Shown here piece by piece: positions 8,726 to 18,295 of a stretch of DNA of 64,000 nt (its first letter is position 1; the number at the start of each line of letters is the position of its first letter). The position numbers and the translations under genes were made by a program. The notes beneath the pieces are model-generated. The model saw only the letters and a program-made list of their open reading frames with translations, was not told the DNA's origin and ran no database searches. The DNA is from Acidobacteriota bacterium (GTDB taxonomy: Bacteria; Acidobacteriota; Terriglobia; Terriglobales; Acidobacteriaceae): the NCBI GenBank assembly GCA_013289685.1, contig JABCZL010000020.1:45446-109445 (forward strand), read 5' to 3'.

Positions 8726-11392
8726 GTGACTCGCTGCCCGGCCTGCGGAACTCAAGCTACCCACTCGGCGGAAGTCTGCCCACGGTGCGGCGCCGCACTC
8801 AACGCCTCTCCCACAATGTCCATCTCGTCCGCCGCCTCGGAGGCTCCCACCATCGCCGTCGCCCCATCTCACGACTCCTCTCCCGCCCGCGGATTCACTC
8901 CCGGCAGCATGATCGCCGACCGCTACCGCGTGGTGTCGCTGCTCGGCCGCGGCGGCATGGGCGAAGTCTACGGTGCCGATGACCTCAAACTCGGCCAGCG
9001 CGTCGCGCTCAAGTTTCTGCCTACGCAGCATGGAAAGAGCCAGAGCTGGCGCGAAGGGTTTTATGCCGAAGTCCGCATGGCGCGCCAGGTCTCCCATCCC
9101 AACGTCTGCCGCGTGTACGACGTCGGAGACAGCAACGGCCAACTCTTCCTCTCGATGGAGTTTGTTGATGGCGAAGATCTCGCATCGTTGTTGCGCCGCA
9201 TCGGGCGCCTGCCCGACGACAAAGCGGTCGAGATCGCGCAGCAGCTGTGTTCGGGCCTCGGCGCCGCGCATCGCAGTGGAGTGCTGCATCGTGATCTCAA
9301 GCCCTCGAACGTCATGATCGATGGCAAAGGCCGCGCCCGCATCACCGACTTCGGCCTGGCCATCGCTTCCGACGACGCCGATACCAAAGCGAGTCCCGCA
9401 GGCACTCCGGGATATGTCGCCCCGGAATTGTTCAGAGGCGCCGCGCCCTCGGTGCAAAGCGACCTGTACGCGCTAGGCCTGGTTCTCTACGAACTGTTTA
9501 CCGGGAAAAAAGCATTCGAGGCCACCAGCCTGGCTGAGCTCTACCGCAAGCAAACCGAAACCAATCCCACACCACCCTCCAGCGTCGTCAAGAACTTCGA
9601 CCCCGCAGTTGAGCGGGCGATTTTGCGGTGCCTCGACCACGATCCCGCGCAGCGCCCGCGCTCTGCGCTGAGCGTCGCTGGAGCGCTCCCTGGAGGCGAT
9701 CCGCTAGCGGCAGCGCTCGCCGCCGGTGAAACTCCATCACCTGACATGGTAGCGGCCGCTGGGCCACAGGGCGCGCTGCGGCCTGCTCTCGCCTGGGCGT
9801 GTCTGGTGGCTTCGATCGTCGTGATCCTTGCCACTTCAATCTTCATCGCACCGCATGATACGGATTGGGGTCTAGCTCCCATGCCGAAATCGCCCGAGGT
9901 GTTGGCCGATCGTGCGCAGGAGTTAGCAATGAGCTTGGGCTATACGTCCGCAGTGGATCGAGCATACTGGATTGGAACCGACCAGGACTATCTCCAATAT
10001 GCCTCCGCTCACCCTGATAGCAAAGACTGGAAGCGCACGGCGGGGCAGGTCTGGCCGTCGACAGTAGATTTTTGGTACCGGCAAAGCCCGCAGTGGATGA
10101 TGCCTGCGGTAGCATTCGGCGGTCCTCCCAATGTCACCGCATCCGACCCTCCTCATGAGTCTGCGGCCATGGTGACGACCCGCTTCGACATGCAAGGCAA
10201 TCTGTTATTCCTGCGCGCGGTTCCGCCCCAGGTTGACCCCGGAGGAACGAGTCAGTCGCCGGATTGGAGCCTGCTGTTTTCTGCGGCCGGACTGGATAAG
10301 GCTCGTTTCGCTCCGGCAAGCCCCAAGTGGGCTCCGCCCGATGCCTTCGACAGCCGCGCGGACTGGGAAGGTCGCTTGCCCGGGCACCCGGATCTGCCCT
10401 TGCACGTCAGTGCTGCAGCGTTCCATGGTGTGCCAGTTTATTTCCAGGTGATTGCTCCCTGGGACACACCGCGGCGTGGCGCTCCCACTCAGTTTGGACC
10501 GGGCACCACGGTGTCGAGCCTGGTAACGGCTGCTCTCCTGATCGGGGTGGCGGTGCTGGGGGCGCTTTTCGCACGACGGAATCTTCGCCAGGGACGTGGC
10601 GACAGCCGCGGTGCGCTCCGCTTGATGGCCTTCGCGGCCGCTACGTACGTGATCTACGCGCTCTCGAATTACCACTACATCCCGCGAACCGATTACATCC
10701 TTTTTCAATTCGTACTTCTGGCGATTCCGCTCTTCTTCTCAGTGGTTCTGGGAATCGGATATGTGGCAGTCGAGCCGTATGCCCGGCGATATTGGCCTAC
10801 GCTGATGGTTTCCTGGCAGCGGCTTCTAAGCGGTCGCCTACGCGATCCACTGGTGGGGCGCGATATCCTGTTTGGTGTGCTGGCAGGGGCAATTTCGACC
10901 GCCTTACTTCTGGGGGTCAACGCCCGCGTCGGCATCTCCGAAGCCTTCCCCGTCTTCAGCCCATTCGGCGCGGGCGCTTGGGCGTCGGTAGGTGGCGCAG
11001 TGTTTCGGCTGTCCCAATCAGGGTACGGGGCGATGGAGCGGCTCGCGTTATTGACGATTGCGACAGGTGTGTTGCGGAAAAAGTGGCTGGCAGTGCTGCT
11101 CACGGGATTACTGCTTGTAGGGCAAGATGCCTCGCCCAACCTAGTCGACGTTGTCCTGACAATAGTGTATGCGGCGATGTTCCTGATCGTTCTCGTGCGG
11201 TTCGGTCTGATCGCGATCGCCTGCTTCACCGTCGTCTTTAATTGCCTTGCAGCTTCTCCACCGTTGGACTTCTCGCAGTGGTACGCCGGCCGCGCCGTGA
11301 TCGGGCTGCTCATCCCAGTGGCTTTGGTTCTCTATGGCTTTTACGTCTCGCTGGGGAGCCAGCCGATTTTCGGGAAGGCGCTCGAGGATTGA
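8726..11392 (+). CDS. Zinc-ribbon Ser/Thr protein kinase with polytopic membrane C-terminus
   Basis: 888 residues from a GTG at 8726. Residues 4-21 form a zinc ribbon (Cys 4, 7, 18, 21). A Ser/Thr-rich linker leads to a complete PknB-type kinase domain, roughly residues 68-330, with GRGGMGEVYG, the catalytic HRDLKPSN at 188-195 and the DFG and APE motifs. One membrane helix follows at about 350-372, then an extracytoplasmic region of about 200 residues, and at least six further helices from about 590 to the end. The acidobacterial and myxobacterial lineages have many such one-protein sensor kinases. The polytopic end is unlike the usual PASTA or TPR sensor and may hold its own sensing or enzymatic role. 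It is a single-gene unit upstream of ftsY. Substrates are unknown. Confidence 0.88.
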   Translation: MTRCPACGTQATHSAEVCPRCGAALNASPTMSISSAASEAPTIAVAPSHDSSPARGFTPGSMIADRYRVVSLLGRGGMGEVYGADDLKLGQRVALKFLPTQHGKSQSWREGFYAEVRMARQVSHPNVCRVYDVGDSNGQLFLSMEFVDGEDLASLLRRIGRLPDDKAVEIAQQLCSGLGAAHRSGVLHRDLKPSNVMIDGKGRARITDFGLAIASDDADTKASPAGTPGYVAPELFRGAAPSVQSDLYALGLVLYELFTGKKAFEATSLAELYRKQTETNPTPPSSVVKNFDPAVERAILRCLDHDPAQRPRSALSVAGALPGGDPLAAALAAGETPSPDMVAAAGPQGALRPALAWACLVASIVVILATSIFIAPHDTDWGLAPMPKSPEVLADRAQELAMSLGYTSAVDRAYWIGTDQDYLQYASAHPDSKDWKRTAGQVWPSTVDFWYRQSPQWMMPAVAFGGPPNVTASDPPHESAAMVTTRFDMQGNLLFLRAVPPQVDPGGTSQSPDWSLLFSAAGLDKARFAPASPKWAPPDAFDSRADWEGRLPGHPDLPLHVSAAAFHGVPVYFQVIAPWDTPRRGAPTQFGPGTTVSSLVTAALLIGVAVLGALFARRNLRQGRGDSRGALRLMAFAAATYVIYALSNYHYIPRTDYILFQFVLLAIPLFFSVVLGIGYVAVEPYARRYWPTLMVSWQRLLSGRLRDPLVGRDILFGVLAGAISTALLLGVNARVGISEAFPVFSPFGAGAWASVGGAVFRLSQSGYGAMERLALLTIATGVLRKKWLAVLLTGLLLVGQDASPNLVDVVLTIVYAAMFLIVLVRFGLIAIACFTVVFNCLAASPPLDFSQWYAGRAVIGLLIPVALVLYGFYVSLGSQPIFGKALED

Positions 11393-11410
11393 GCATCTCT
11401 CAACTGTGTG

Positions 11411-11458
11411 ACGGCGCGTCTCGCCCGGCTGTAGCGGGGCACCTCGCCTGCGCCTCTT
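11411..11458. repeat. GC-rich dispersed repeat, degraded copy 4
   Basis: The stretch contains GTCTCGCCCGGCTGTAGCGG, which parallels the 2223-2274 element with several changes and small gaps. It lies between the kinase gene and ftsY. Confidence 0.45.
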
Positions 11459-11463
11459 GCCCG

Positions 11464-11469
11464 TATAAT
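11464..11469 (+). promoter_or_regulatory. Perfect -10 box before ftsY
   Basis: TATAAT lies 18 bases before the ftsY start, implying a leader of about ten bases. No convincing -35 box or Shine-Dalgarno sequence is present, so this would be a short-leader transcript if real. Confidence 0.35.
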
Positions 11470-11486
11470 CAAGCTTCAGGCCTTCT

Positions 11487-12443
11487 ATGATTCAGACCCT
11501 GTTTGGCAGCCTCGAGGAAGAAAAGAAAACCGGCTTCTTTGACCGCATGAAGCAGGCGGTCACGCGCACCCGCGAAAACCTCGCCGAACGCATCGAAGAG
11601 GTCGTCTCCTTCGGCAAGGAAATCGACCGCAACACGCTCGACGATCTCGAAGCCACGCTCATCGCCGCCGATCTCGGCAACACTACTACGCAGGAAGTCC
11701 TGGGAAAGCTGCGCGAGAAGGCCGACCGCAAGCAAATCAAAGACGTGCAGGAACTCAAGCGCCTGCTGAAAGAAGAGTTGCTGGCGATTCTGAACGCGGC
11801 CAACACGCGGCCGGTCAGCCGAGTCGAAGGCGCTCCGGAAGTGATTCTGGTGGTCGGGGTGAACGGAACGGGCAAGACCACGACGATCGGCAAGCTGTCT
11901 CAAGTATTCCGCTCGCAAGGAAAGAACGTGCTGCTCTGCGCTGCCGACACCTTCCGCGCGGCCGCCATCGAGCAACTCGAAATCTGGGGACAGCGCACCG
12001 GCACAGAGGTCATCAAGACCAAACCCGGAGGCGATCCCTCGGCCGTGTTGTTCGACGCGTTGCAAGCTGCCGTGGCGCGCAAGGCAGACTACGTGGTCGT
12101 CGACACCGCCGGCCGTTTGCACACGAAGTCGAGCCTGATGTCGGAACTCGAAAAGATGCGGCGCACGGCACAGCGTATTATTCCCGGAGCTCCGCACGAA
12201 ACTCTGCTTGTGATGGATGCGACCACGGGGCAGAATGGCTTGCAGCAGGCGCGCATGTTCACCGAGTCCGCGGGGGTGACCGGAATCGTCCTCACCAAGC
12301 TCGATGGCACGGCGAAGGGTGGGGTCGTAGTCGCGATCTCGCGCGAACTCGGGCTTCCCGTAAGGTATGTCGGCGTGGGTGAGAAGGCAGGCGACTTGCT
12401 GCCGTTCGACCCGAAGGAATTTGTGGACTCGCTGTTTGAATAG
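11487..12443 (+). CDS. ftsY: Signal recognition particle receptor FtsY
   Basis: 318 residues: the NG GTPase core without the long acidic N-terminal domain seen in E. coli FtsY, which is usual for many phyla. The G1 loop is [10 protein letters not shown] (residues 124-133), G3 is DTAGR, and the G4 region is [12 protein letters not shown] short helical N-terminus ([18 protein letters not shown]) matches the start of the N domain and the lipid-binding helix. FtsY docks ribosome-SRP complexes on the inner membrane for co-translational insertion. It is followed after eight bases by a small gene in the same direction, so they are probably co-transcribed. FtsY rather than Ffh is supported by length and by the absence of a methionine-rich M domain. 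Confidence 0.95.
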   Translation: MIQTLFGSLEEEKKTGFFDRMKQAVTRTRENLAERIEEVVSFGKEIDRNTLDDLEATLIAADLGNTTTQEVLGKLREKADRKQIKDVQELKRLLKEELLAILNAANTRPVSRVEGAPEVILVVGVNGTGKTTTIGKLSQVFRSQGKNVLLCAADTFRAAAIEQLEIWGQRTGTEVIKTKPGGDPSAVLFDALQAAVARKADYVVVDTAGRLHTKSSLMSELEKMRRTAQRIIPGAPHETLLVMDATTGQNGLQQARMFTESAGVTGIVLTKLDGTAKGGVVVAISRELGLPVRYVGVGEKAGDLLPFDPKEFVDSLFE

Positions 12444-12451
12444 GAGTGCTC

Positions 12452-12658
12452 ATGCAAGATGCTGGTCAGAAACCCTCGCGACTCAAGCTCTTGCTCGATT
12501 TCGTGAAGCGCCTGCTGGGCAAGAAGCCGACCGCACCTCCCGGAGATCCGTACGCCTATGTGATGGCTCCTGTGCGTCGCGGCCCAACAGGACGCAGCGG
12601 CGCTGCCGTCGCCGAGATTGAAGACGATTCGTATCGAAGCTTTCCTCCGCGCAGTTGA
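12452..12658 (+). CDS. Small uncharacterised protein downstream of ftsY
   Basis: 68 residues from the ATG at 12452, preceded by TAGGAG (12441-12446) at good spacing. It begins with a basic amphipathic segment (PSRLKLLLDFVKRLLGKKP), then a Pro-rich middle and an acidic end (EIEDDSYRSFPPRS). No family was recognised. The strong ribosome site and the eight-base distance to ftsY support a real gene that is co-transcribed with it. The amphipathic start could associate with membrane, which would fit an FtsY neighbour, but that is inference. Confidence 0.6.
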   Translation: MQDAGQKPSRLKLLLDFVKRLLGKKPTAPPGDPYAYVMAPVRRGPTGRSGAAVAEIEDDSYRSFPPRS

Positions 12659-12689
12659 AGCGATTACAAATCAAGTAAACTCATCGGCT

Positions 12690-12805
12690 TTGTCATCCGG
12701 AGCGAAGCGAAGAAGTTGCCCTCAGCCTGTCGAAGGAACCTATGCACTCCAGGCCAGTTGCACAGATCCTTCGCGGCAGAAAGACGCCGCTCAGGATGAC
12801 AAGGC
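12690..12805. repeat. Dispersed intergenic repeat with inverted ends
   Basis: Starts TTGTCATCCGGAGCGAAGCG and ends CTCAGGATGACAAGG, so the two ends are inverted (GTCATCC/GGATGAC). The middle holds CAGCCTGTCGAAGGAACC. This is the same class as the element at 210-250. The 247-base gap between the small gene and the beta-helix gene holds nothing else. Confidence 0.5.
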
Positions 12806-12905
12806 TGGTGCAGTTCCGTCGTGGTAGATTTCTCCTGGATGCCCGCTCACTCTGCCACCGGCTCAATGGACTTTTAAGCAATAATGGCTTTGGAGGTGGG
12901 TACTC

Positions 12906-14645
12906 ATGTTTGGCATGCGTGGACTTCAGCTGGTAAGACGGTTGGTCGTCGCGGCGGGGTTGGTGGCAGCGGCTCTGCCAACGCTTGCGGCGAAGAACGC
13001 AAAGCCGGAGTTCGGACCCAATGTTCTATTCTTCGATCCGTCGATGCCATCGCAGGCAATCCAGAAGCAGATCGATGCTGTATACGCGGTGCAGGAGCAC
13101 AACGAGTTCAGCGCGCAACGGAATGCGCTACTGTTCCTGCCCGGAAGCTATTCGGTGAACCTGCCCGTGGGCTTCTACACCGAAGTGATAGGGCTAGGCG
13201 CGTCGCCCGATGCAACGAAGATTAAAGGCAACATGCATGCGGATGCGAATCATGAGCACAACAATGCAACGACGACTTTCTGGAGAGCTGCGGAAGGGCT
13301 CTCGGTTGATCCGGCGGGCGGCTCGATGCAGTGGGCGGTCTCGCAGGCGGTCTCGCTGCGGCGGATGCACATACGCGGCGACCTGGTGCTCCACCAACAT
13401 CACGGTTGGGCCAGCGGTGGTTGGATGTCGGATTCACTGGTAGACGGAAATGTCGATTCCGGAAGCCAGCAGCAATGGATCTCACGCAATTGCGATTGGA
13501 AGAGTTGGACGGGCTCGAACTGGAACATGGTGTTCGTCGGCGTGGCGACTCCGCCGGAGGGGGCATGGCCTAAGCCGCCGTACACGAAGGTAGCCTATAC
13601 GCCAGTGGTCCGCGAGAAGCCTTTCCTGCAGGTGAACGCTGCGGGTGAGTTCAGCGTGCGGGTTCCGGAACTGCACAGCGACAGCGTCGGAATTACGTGG
13701 CGCAGTGGAGAAACGGCGGGAGAGACGATTCCAATTACGCAGTTTTATATCGCGCGCCCGGATGTGGATACAGCGGAGACGATCAACGCTCAGCTTGCCC
13801 GGGGCAAAAACCTGATTCTGACGCCCGGGATTTACGAACTGGCGGCTCCGATTCACGTGACGCGCCCGCATACGGTGGTGCTGGGTCTGGGTTTTGCGAC
13901 GCTGCGTCCGGTGAAGGGCACGGCGGCGATGATGACAGCCGATGCGGACGGAATCGAGATTGCTGGGCTGCTCTTTGATGCGGGCCCGAGTGAGTCTCCG
14001 GTGCTGCTGGAGGTGGGACCGGAGGGAAGCCGGGAGCGCCATGCGAAGGACCCAATCGCGCTGCACGACGTTTTCTTTCGTGTGGGTGGCGCGGGAGTAG
14101 GCCGGGCCAAGGTAAATTTGAGGATCAACAGCAACGACACACTGGTGGACCATACGTGGATCTGGAGAGCGGACCACGGCGACGGAGTGGGCTGGGATCT
14201 GAACACCAGCGAGAACGGGCTCGTGGTGAATGGAAATGACGTCACGATCTACGGCCTCTTTGTAGAGCATCACCAGAAATTCCAGGTTCTGTGGAATGGC
14301 AATGGGGGGAGGACTTATTTTTATCAGTCCGAGATTCCTTACGATCCTCCCGACCAGGCGAGCTATACGAGTGCGCCCGGGGTGAATGGCTGGGCCTCCT
14401 ACAAGGTGGCGGATGGAGTCACGAGTCACCAGGCTTGGGGGCTAGGCATCTACAGCGTCTTCATTTATCCGAATGTGACGCTGACCCGCGCAATCGAGAC
14501 GCCGAGGAGCCCGGGGATTCGGTTCCACAATATGATCACCGTTGCGCTGGGCAATCACGGCGAAATCAGCCATGTGATTGACGACGCTGGGGGTGCGACC
14601 GCGATGCGCCCTCGCGTAACACCCAAGGTGACGAACTTTCCATGA
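12906..14645 (+). CDS. Exported right-handed beta-helix protein (pectate-lyase-like fold)
   Basis: 579 residues from the ATG at 12906, preceded by GGAGGTGGG. A signal peptide (LVRRLVVAAGLVAAALPTLAA) is followed by the conserved opening FGPNVLFFDPSMPSQAIQKQ and then NALLFLPGSYSVNLPVGFYT. Repeats of short beta strands with Gly/Asn turns, such as ENGLVVNGNDVTIYGLFVEH near residue 440, point to a parallel beta-helix like that of pectate lyase-type enzymes. Homologues are often labelled adenylyl cyclase in databases, for which I see no sequence support. A polysaccharide-acting secreted enzyme or binding protein is the likeliest role; active-site residues cannot be named. It stands alone between a repeat region and a decayed sigma gene. 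Confidence 0.7.
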   Translation: MFGMRGLQLVRRLVVAAGLVAAALPTLAAKNAKPEFGPNVLFFDPSMPSQAIQKQIDAVYAVQEHNEFSAQRNALLFLPGSYSVNLPVGFYTEVIGLGASPDATKIKGNMHADANHEHNNATTTFWRAAEGLSVDPAGGSMQWAVSQAVSLRRMHIRGDLVLHQHHGWASGGWMSDSLVDGNVDSGSQQQWISRNCDWKSWTGSNWNMVFVGVATPPEGAWPKPPYTKVAYTPVVREKPFLQVNAAGEFSVRVPELHSDSVGITWRSGETAGETIPITQFYIARPDVDTAETINAQLARGKNLILTPGIYELAAPIHVTRPHTVVLGLGFATLRPVKGTAAMMTADADGIEIAGLLFDAGPSESPVLLEVGPEGSRERHAKDPIALHDVFFRVGGAGVGRAKVNLRINSNDTLVDHTWIWRADHGDGVGWDLNTSENGLVVNGNDVTIYGLFVEHHQKFQVLWNGNGGRTYFYQSEIPYDPPDQASYTSAPGVNGWASYKVADGVTSHQAWGLGIYSVFIYPNVTLTRAIETPRSPGIRFHNMITVALGNHGEISHVIDDAGGATAMRPRVTPKVTNFP

Positions 14646-14810
14646 GATGATGTAACCGATGATTATGGGTTCGAGTTCGCGTTTTATCACGGTTCCTAGC
14701 ACGGATGCTCCGGTTGTGTGACGATCAGGTAGGTCTACCAAGAAGATGTTGACTTTCCGTTTGGGGCAGAGTAACTTTCCGCCCACGATCCTCCCCCCAA
14801 GGAAGTTGCT

Positions 14811-15133
14811 TTGGCAACCGACTCCAGTCAGGTTAGCTACTCGTTCGATGGAGCAACTGTTGCCGCTCGTCTACGACGAATTCCGGCGCCTGGCCGCATT
14901 GTCTCGCAGGGCGCGAAGAGCATACTCTGCCAAGCACGGCGCGGGTTCACGAAGCTCAACAGCCCGGCTGCACTCGATGAGCGGCAACGCCGGCTGGTGG
15001 AGTTGCGTTTCTTTGCTTGCCTTTCGACTGATGAAACTTCACAAGTGAGATTTCTCCAGCCACGGTGAAACAAGAATGGGCGACAGCAAGGTTATGGCTC
15101 TTCCAGAACATGAGCAGCCCCGCCGAAGCATGA
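14811..15133 (+). pseudogene. Decayed ECF-type sigma factor gene (TIGR02999-like)
   Basis: Pieces of one ECF sigma protein are spread over all three frames. Frame of 14811 starts with ATDSSQV; the frame of 14746 then gives MEQLLPLVYDEFRRLAA (region 2 start); the frame of 14811 returns with AALDERQRRLVELRFFACLS and DETSQV (region 4); and the third frame continues from 15050 with ISPATVKQEWATARLWLFQN, the region-4 helix-turn-helix, to a TGA at 15131-15133. About half of an expected 180-190 residues is missing, including most of regions 2 and 3. The ancestral TGA overlaps the kinase ATG at 15130 as ATGA, the standard layout of ECF sigma and kinase pairs in this phylum. The gene cannot make a working sigma factor. 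Confidence 0.85.
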
Positions 15134-18024
15134 CACCGGAACGCTGGCAGCAGGTCAAAGGAGTTCTCGCGTCGATTCTGGACGCGGACCCGGGCGAACG
15201 ATCTGCCTATCTGGATCGAGCCTGCGAAGGGGATCCTCTGCTGCGCCTGGAGGTTGAGAGCCTGCTCGCGGCGGACCAAGTATCGGAGTCCGCATTCCTC
15301 AACGTCCCGTTGATGGAAGTGGCCTCTTCGCATGATTCAGATGCAAAGGCGCGAATCGGGCACCGGATCGGTCCTTATCATCTGGTCGAAGAGATTGGTG
15401 TTGGCGGCATGGGCGAGGTGTACCGCGCTTTCCGCGCCGACGATCAATACCGCCAACAGGTCGCGATCAAGCTGGTGCGGGCCGGCCACGACTCTAGGTT
15501 CGTGGTCAGCCGCTTCAAGAACGAACGGCAGATTCTAGCCAACCTCAATCATCCCAACATCGCGCGTCTCCTCGATGGCGGAACTGCAGAAGACGGTGCG
15601 CCGTACTTCGCCATGGAGTTAATCGAGGGCGATCCCATTGACCAGTACTGCGAAAGCAACCGTCTGTCGACTACGCAGCGCTTGAAGCTCTTCCTGCAGG
15701 TGTGTTCGGCGGTCCAGTACGCACATCAGCATCTGATCATCCATCGGGATATCAAGCCCAGCAACATTCTTGTCACCTCAGAAGGTGTACCGAAGTTGCT
15801 GGATTTCGGCATCGCCAAGATCCTCGACACCGATGTCGTCTCTGGCCAGTTCGAACCCACTTTGACCATGTTCCGAGCCCTGACCCCGGGCTATGCCAGC
15901 CCGGAGCAGGTGCGGGGCGAAGCCATCACCACGGCCAGCGATGTTTACTCCCTGGGTGTCGTCCTTTACGAACTGCTCACCGGTCGCCATCCCCACCGGC
16001 GACCCGAGAGCACTCCCGAGGAAATGGCTCAAGCCGTTTGCCAAGTCGAGCCTGTCAAGCCGAGCGTGGTGGTGCGGAAAAGCAAAAAATCGGACCCTAA
16101 CGAAACCGGCACCGCCTTGCCTCAGGTCATTGAAGGGTCCGCCGACAAACTGAGCAAAAGACTGAGCGGCGACCTGGATAACATCCTCCTCATGGCCTTG
16201 CGCAAGGAACCTCCACGGCGCTATGGCTCCGTCGAACAGTTCCAAGAGGATATCCGCCGGCACTTAGAGAATTTGCCCGTCATTGCCCGCAAAGATACAG
16301 CCCGATATCGAATGACGAAGTTTGTCGCTCGCCATAAAGTTGGAGTTGCTGCGACCGCCATCGTGGTGCTGACTCTCGCGATCGGAGTTGCTGTCACCGT
16401 GCGCGAGGCGCGAATTGCGCAACGCCGCTTCGACGATTTGCGTAGCCTTGCCAGTTCGCTGATTTTTGACGTGCATGATGCGATTCGGGACCTTCCCGGC
16501 TCAACCCCGGCTCGCAAATTGATTGTGGCCAAGGCGGTAAAGTATCTCGACAGCCTTGCGCAAGACGCACAGCGCGATCCTTCCCTGCAGCGCGAACTGG
16601 CCGCCGGATATAGACGAATCGGCGAAGTCGACTCCTCCAATCTTGGAGATCCCGTCGGCGCTGTGGCCAGCTACAAAAAAGCTTTGACGATCCGGCAAGC
16701 GCTGCTGGCTTCGCGTAGCGCCACCCTCGATGACCTGGTGGAGTTCGCTGAGACCACTCGTCTCACTGTCAGCGCATCGCTGAAGATTGATACTCCGCAA
16801 TCGACCGGTCTCGAAACTCTGCAGCATGCTGCCCAGATGCTGGAGCAGGCTCTGGCTCAACACCCTGGTCACCCGGACATCCTTCGGGTGTTGGCTCGTA
16901 ACTATGCACAACAGGCCGGTCTTCTGTCTGGTGCTTTTGGCCTGTCGCATCTGGGGAACGTCACGGCCGCGCTCCAACCTCGTCGCCGAGAATTGGAATT
17001 GACGGAACAACTTTGTGCCTTGCAGCCGAATAATCCAGACTCCCAGCGCGACTTGGCAGCCTCGCTCGGTTTTATGGGAGATTTGCTGTACGCCACCGGC
17101 CAAGAGGACGAAGCATCACAAGACTACGTCAGAGCGGAGAAGATACTTGAAACCTTGGTGACGCCATCACCAACTGCGAAGGTACTGATGGCGTTATACG
17201 ACAGCCACTATCGCATGGGACCCATCAAGCTGGCGCGCGGCGACCTGCAAGGCGCTACTGTGGAGGCCCAGCGTACGGTCGAGATCGCCAATCAACTCAG
17301 CACGGCTGACCCCCTGAACACCATGGCCCGACTCCTGCTTGCGGCTGCATACTCAGATCTGGGCGACGCACTGTCCAGGGCACAGGATGTCAGCGCAGCG
17401 AATTCGGCGATTGCCAATGCCATGCGCATCGACGCTGACCTGGTAAAGAATCACCCGAGGGGCAGGGAGTTCCCCCACATGCAAGCCTTCCGCTTCGAGG
17501 CGGCAGCCTCTGACTTTCAGAGGATGGGAGAGCTTGCGAAGGCTCTCCACTTCTACGAGCAATCCCTGGCCACTTTCTCGGAAATACAACGGTCAGATCC
17601 GAGCGACGCTGGGAATCGACACTGTCTAGCTGCAGCTTATAACGGAATGGGCTGGACCCTCGCCCTCCTCCATCGTCCCAGAGAGGCCGAGGAGTTGCAT
17701 CGCAAGGCGTTGCGTTTTGCGGAACCTGATGCAACCGCCAGTCACCCGGACGAAGAAGCCCTCTATCGAACCGCCGACGCTTACAGCGGACTCGCCGACG
17801 ATGAAAACATCCTGGCCGAGGAGACCACGCAGAGCAAGTCGGCGAAAATCGAACATTGGGAAAACTCACGCAATTATTACCAGCAAAGCCTGAAAGTCTG
17901 GAGCCAGGTTCCGAGACCAAAGATCATCAGCCCGGAGGGGAATGACTGCGTTCCACCCGCGGTTGTCGCCCAGCGGTTAGATCGGGTGAATGCCCTGTTG
18001 TCCGACTCTGTCCAGAATCGTTAA
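15130..18024 (+). CDS. Ser/Thr protein kinase with C-terminal TPR region
   Basis: 964 residues when started at ATG 15130, where the common N-terminus MTPERWQQVK begins and where the stop of the decayed sigma gene overlaps as ATGA. ATGs at 15076 and 15094 are in frame but lie inside former sigma coding sequence. Residues 1-75 are the usual helical lead; the kinase domain follows to about 345, with GVGGMGEVY, the catalytic HRD at 205-207 and DFG at 225-227. A membrane helix (VGVAATAIVVLTLAIGVAVTV) at about 403-423 precedes TPR-like helical repeats to the end. Such proteins are thought to phosphorylate or otherwise act with the paired ECF sigma factor; here the partner is dead, so the kinase is an orphan and its translation, formerly coupled, may be weak. 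Confidence 0.88.
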   Translation: MTPERWQQVKGVLASILDADPGERSAYLDRACEGDPLLRLEVESLLAADQVSESAFLNVPLMEVASSHDSDAKARIGHRIGPYHLVEEIGVGGMGEVYRAFRADDQYRQQVAIKLVRAGHDSRFVVSRFKNERQILANLNHPNIARLLDGGTAEDGAPYFAMELIEGDPIDQYCESNRLSTTQRLKLFLQVCSAVQYAHQHLIIHRDIKPSNILVTSEGVPKLLDFGIAKILDTDVVSGQFEPTLTMFRALTPGYASPEQVRGEAITTASDVYSLGVVLYELLTGRHPHRRPESTPEEMAQAVCQVEPVKPSVVVRKSKKSDPNETGTALPQVIEGSADKLSKRLSGDLDNILLMALRKEPPRRYGSVEQFQEDIRRHLENLPVIARKDTARYRMTKFVARHKVGVAATAIVVLTLAIGVAVTVREARIAQRRFDDLRSLASSLIFDVHDAIRDLPGSTPARKLIVAKAVKYLDSLAQDAQRDPSLQRELAAGYRRIGEVDSSNLGDPVGAVASYKKALTIRQALLASRSATLDDLVEFAETTRLTVSASLKIDTPQSTGLETLQHAAQMLEQALAQHPGHPDILRVLARNYAQQAGLLSGAFGLSHLGNVTAALQPRRRELELTEQLCALQPNNPDSQRDLAASLGFMGDLLYATGQEDEASQDYVRAEKILETLVTPSPTAKVLMALYDSHYRMGPIKLARGDLQGATVEAQRTVEIANQLSTADPLNTMARLLLAAAYSDLGDALSRAQDVSAANSAIANAMRIDADLVKNHPRGREFPHMQAFRFEAAASDFQRMGELAKALHFYEQSLATFSEIQRSDPSDAGNRHCLAAAYNGMGWTLALLHRPREAEELHRKALRFAEPDATASHPDEEALYRTADAYSGLADDENILAEETTQSKSAKIEHWENSRNYYQQSLKVWSQVPRPKIISPEGNDCVPPAVVAQRLDRVNALLSDSVQNR

Positions 18025-18295
18025 CGTGACAATATCACTGTCTGCACTAACTGTTGCGCTTCCGTGCATTCGGTTTCGCCGAGTCACGGTGCGGTGCGCT
18101 CGATGCTTGCGCTGCAGACGCGCCGGAACCAGGTGCCCTGCGTTGGTCTTTGGGATAGGAGTTGCTGTGAGGGAAAAAGAGACAGCGCGAGGTGCGTTTG
18201 GGAGCTAAGCCCCTTGTACTGCGAGAATCATAGTTTCTCAGTGGGTGAAACGGTCTCGCTCCGATTGACACAATGACTGTGTGGGCGAAACTGCC

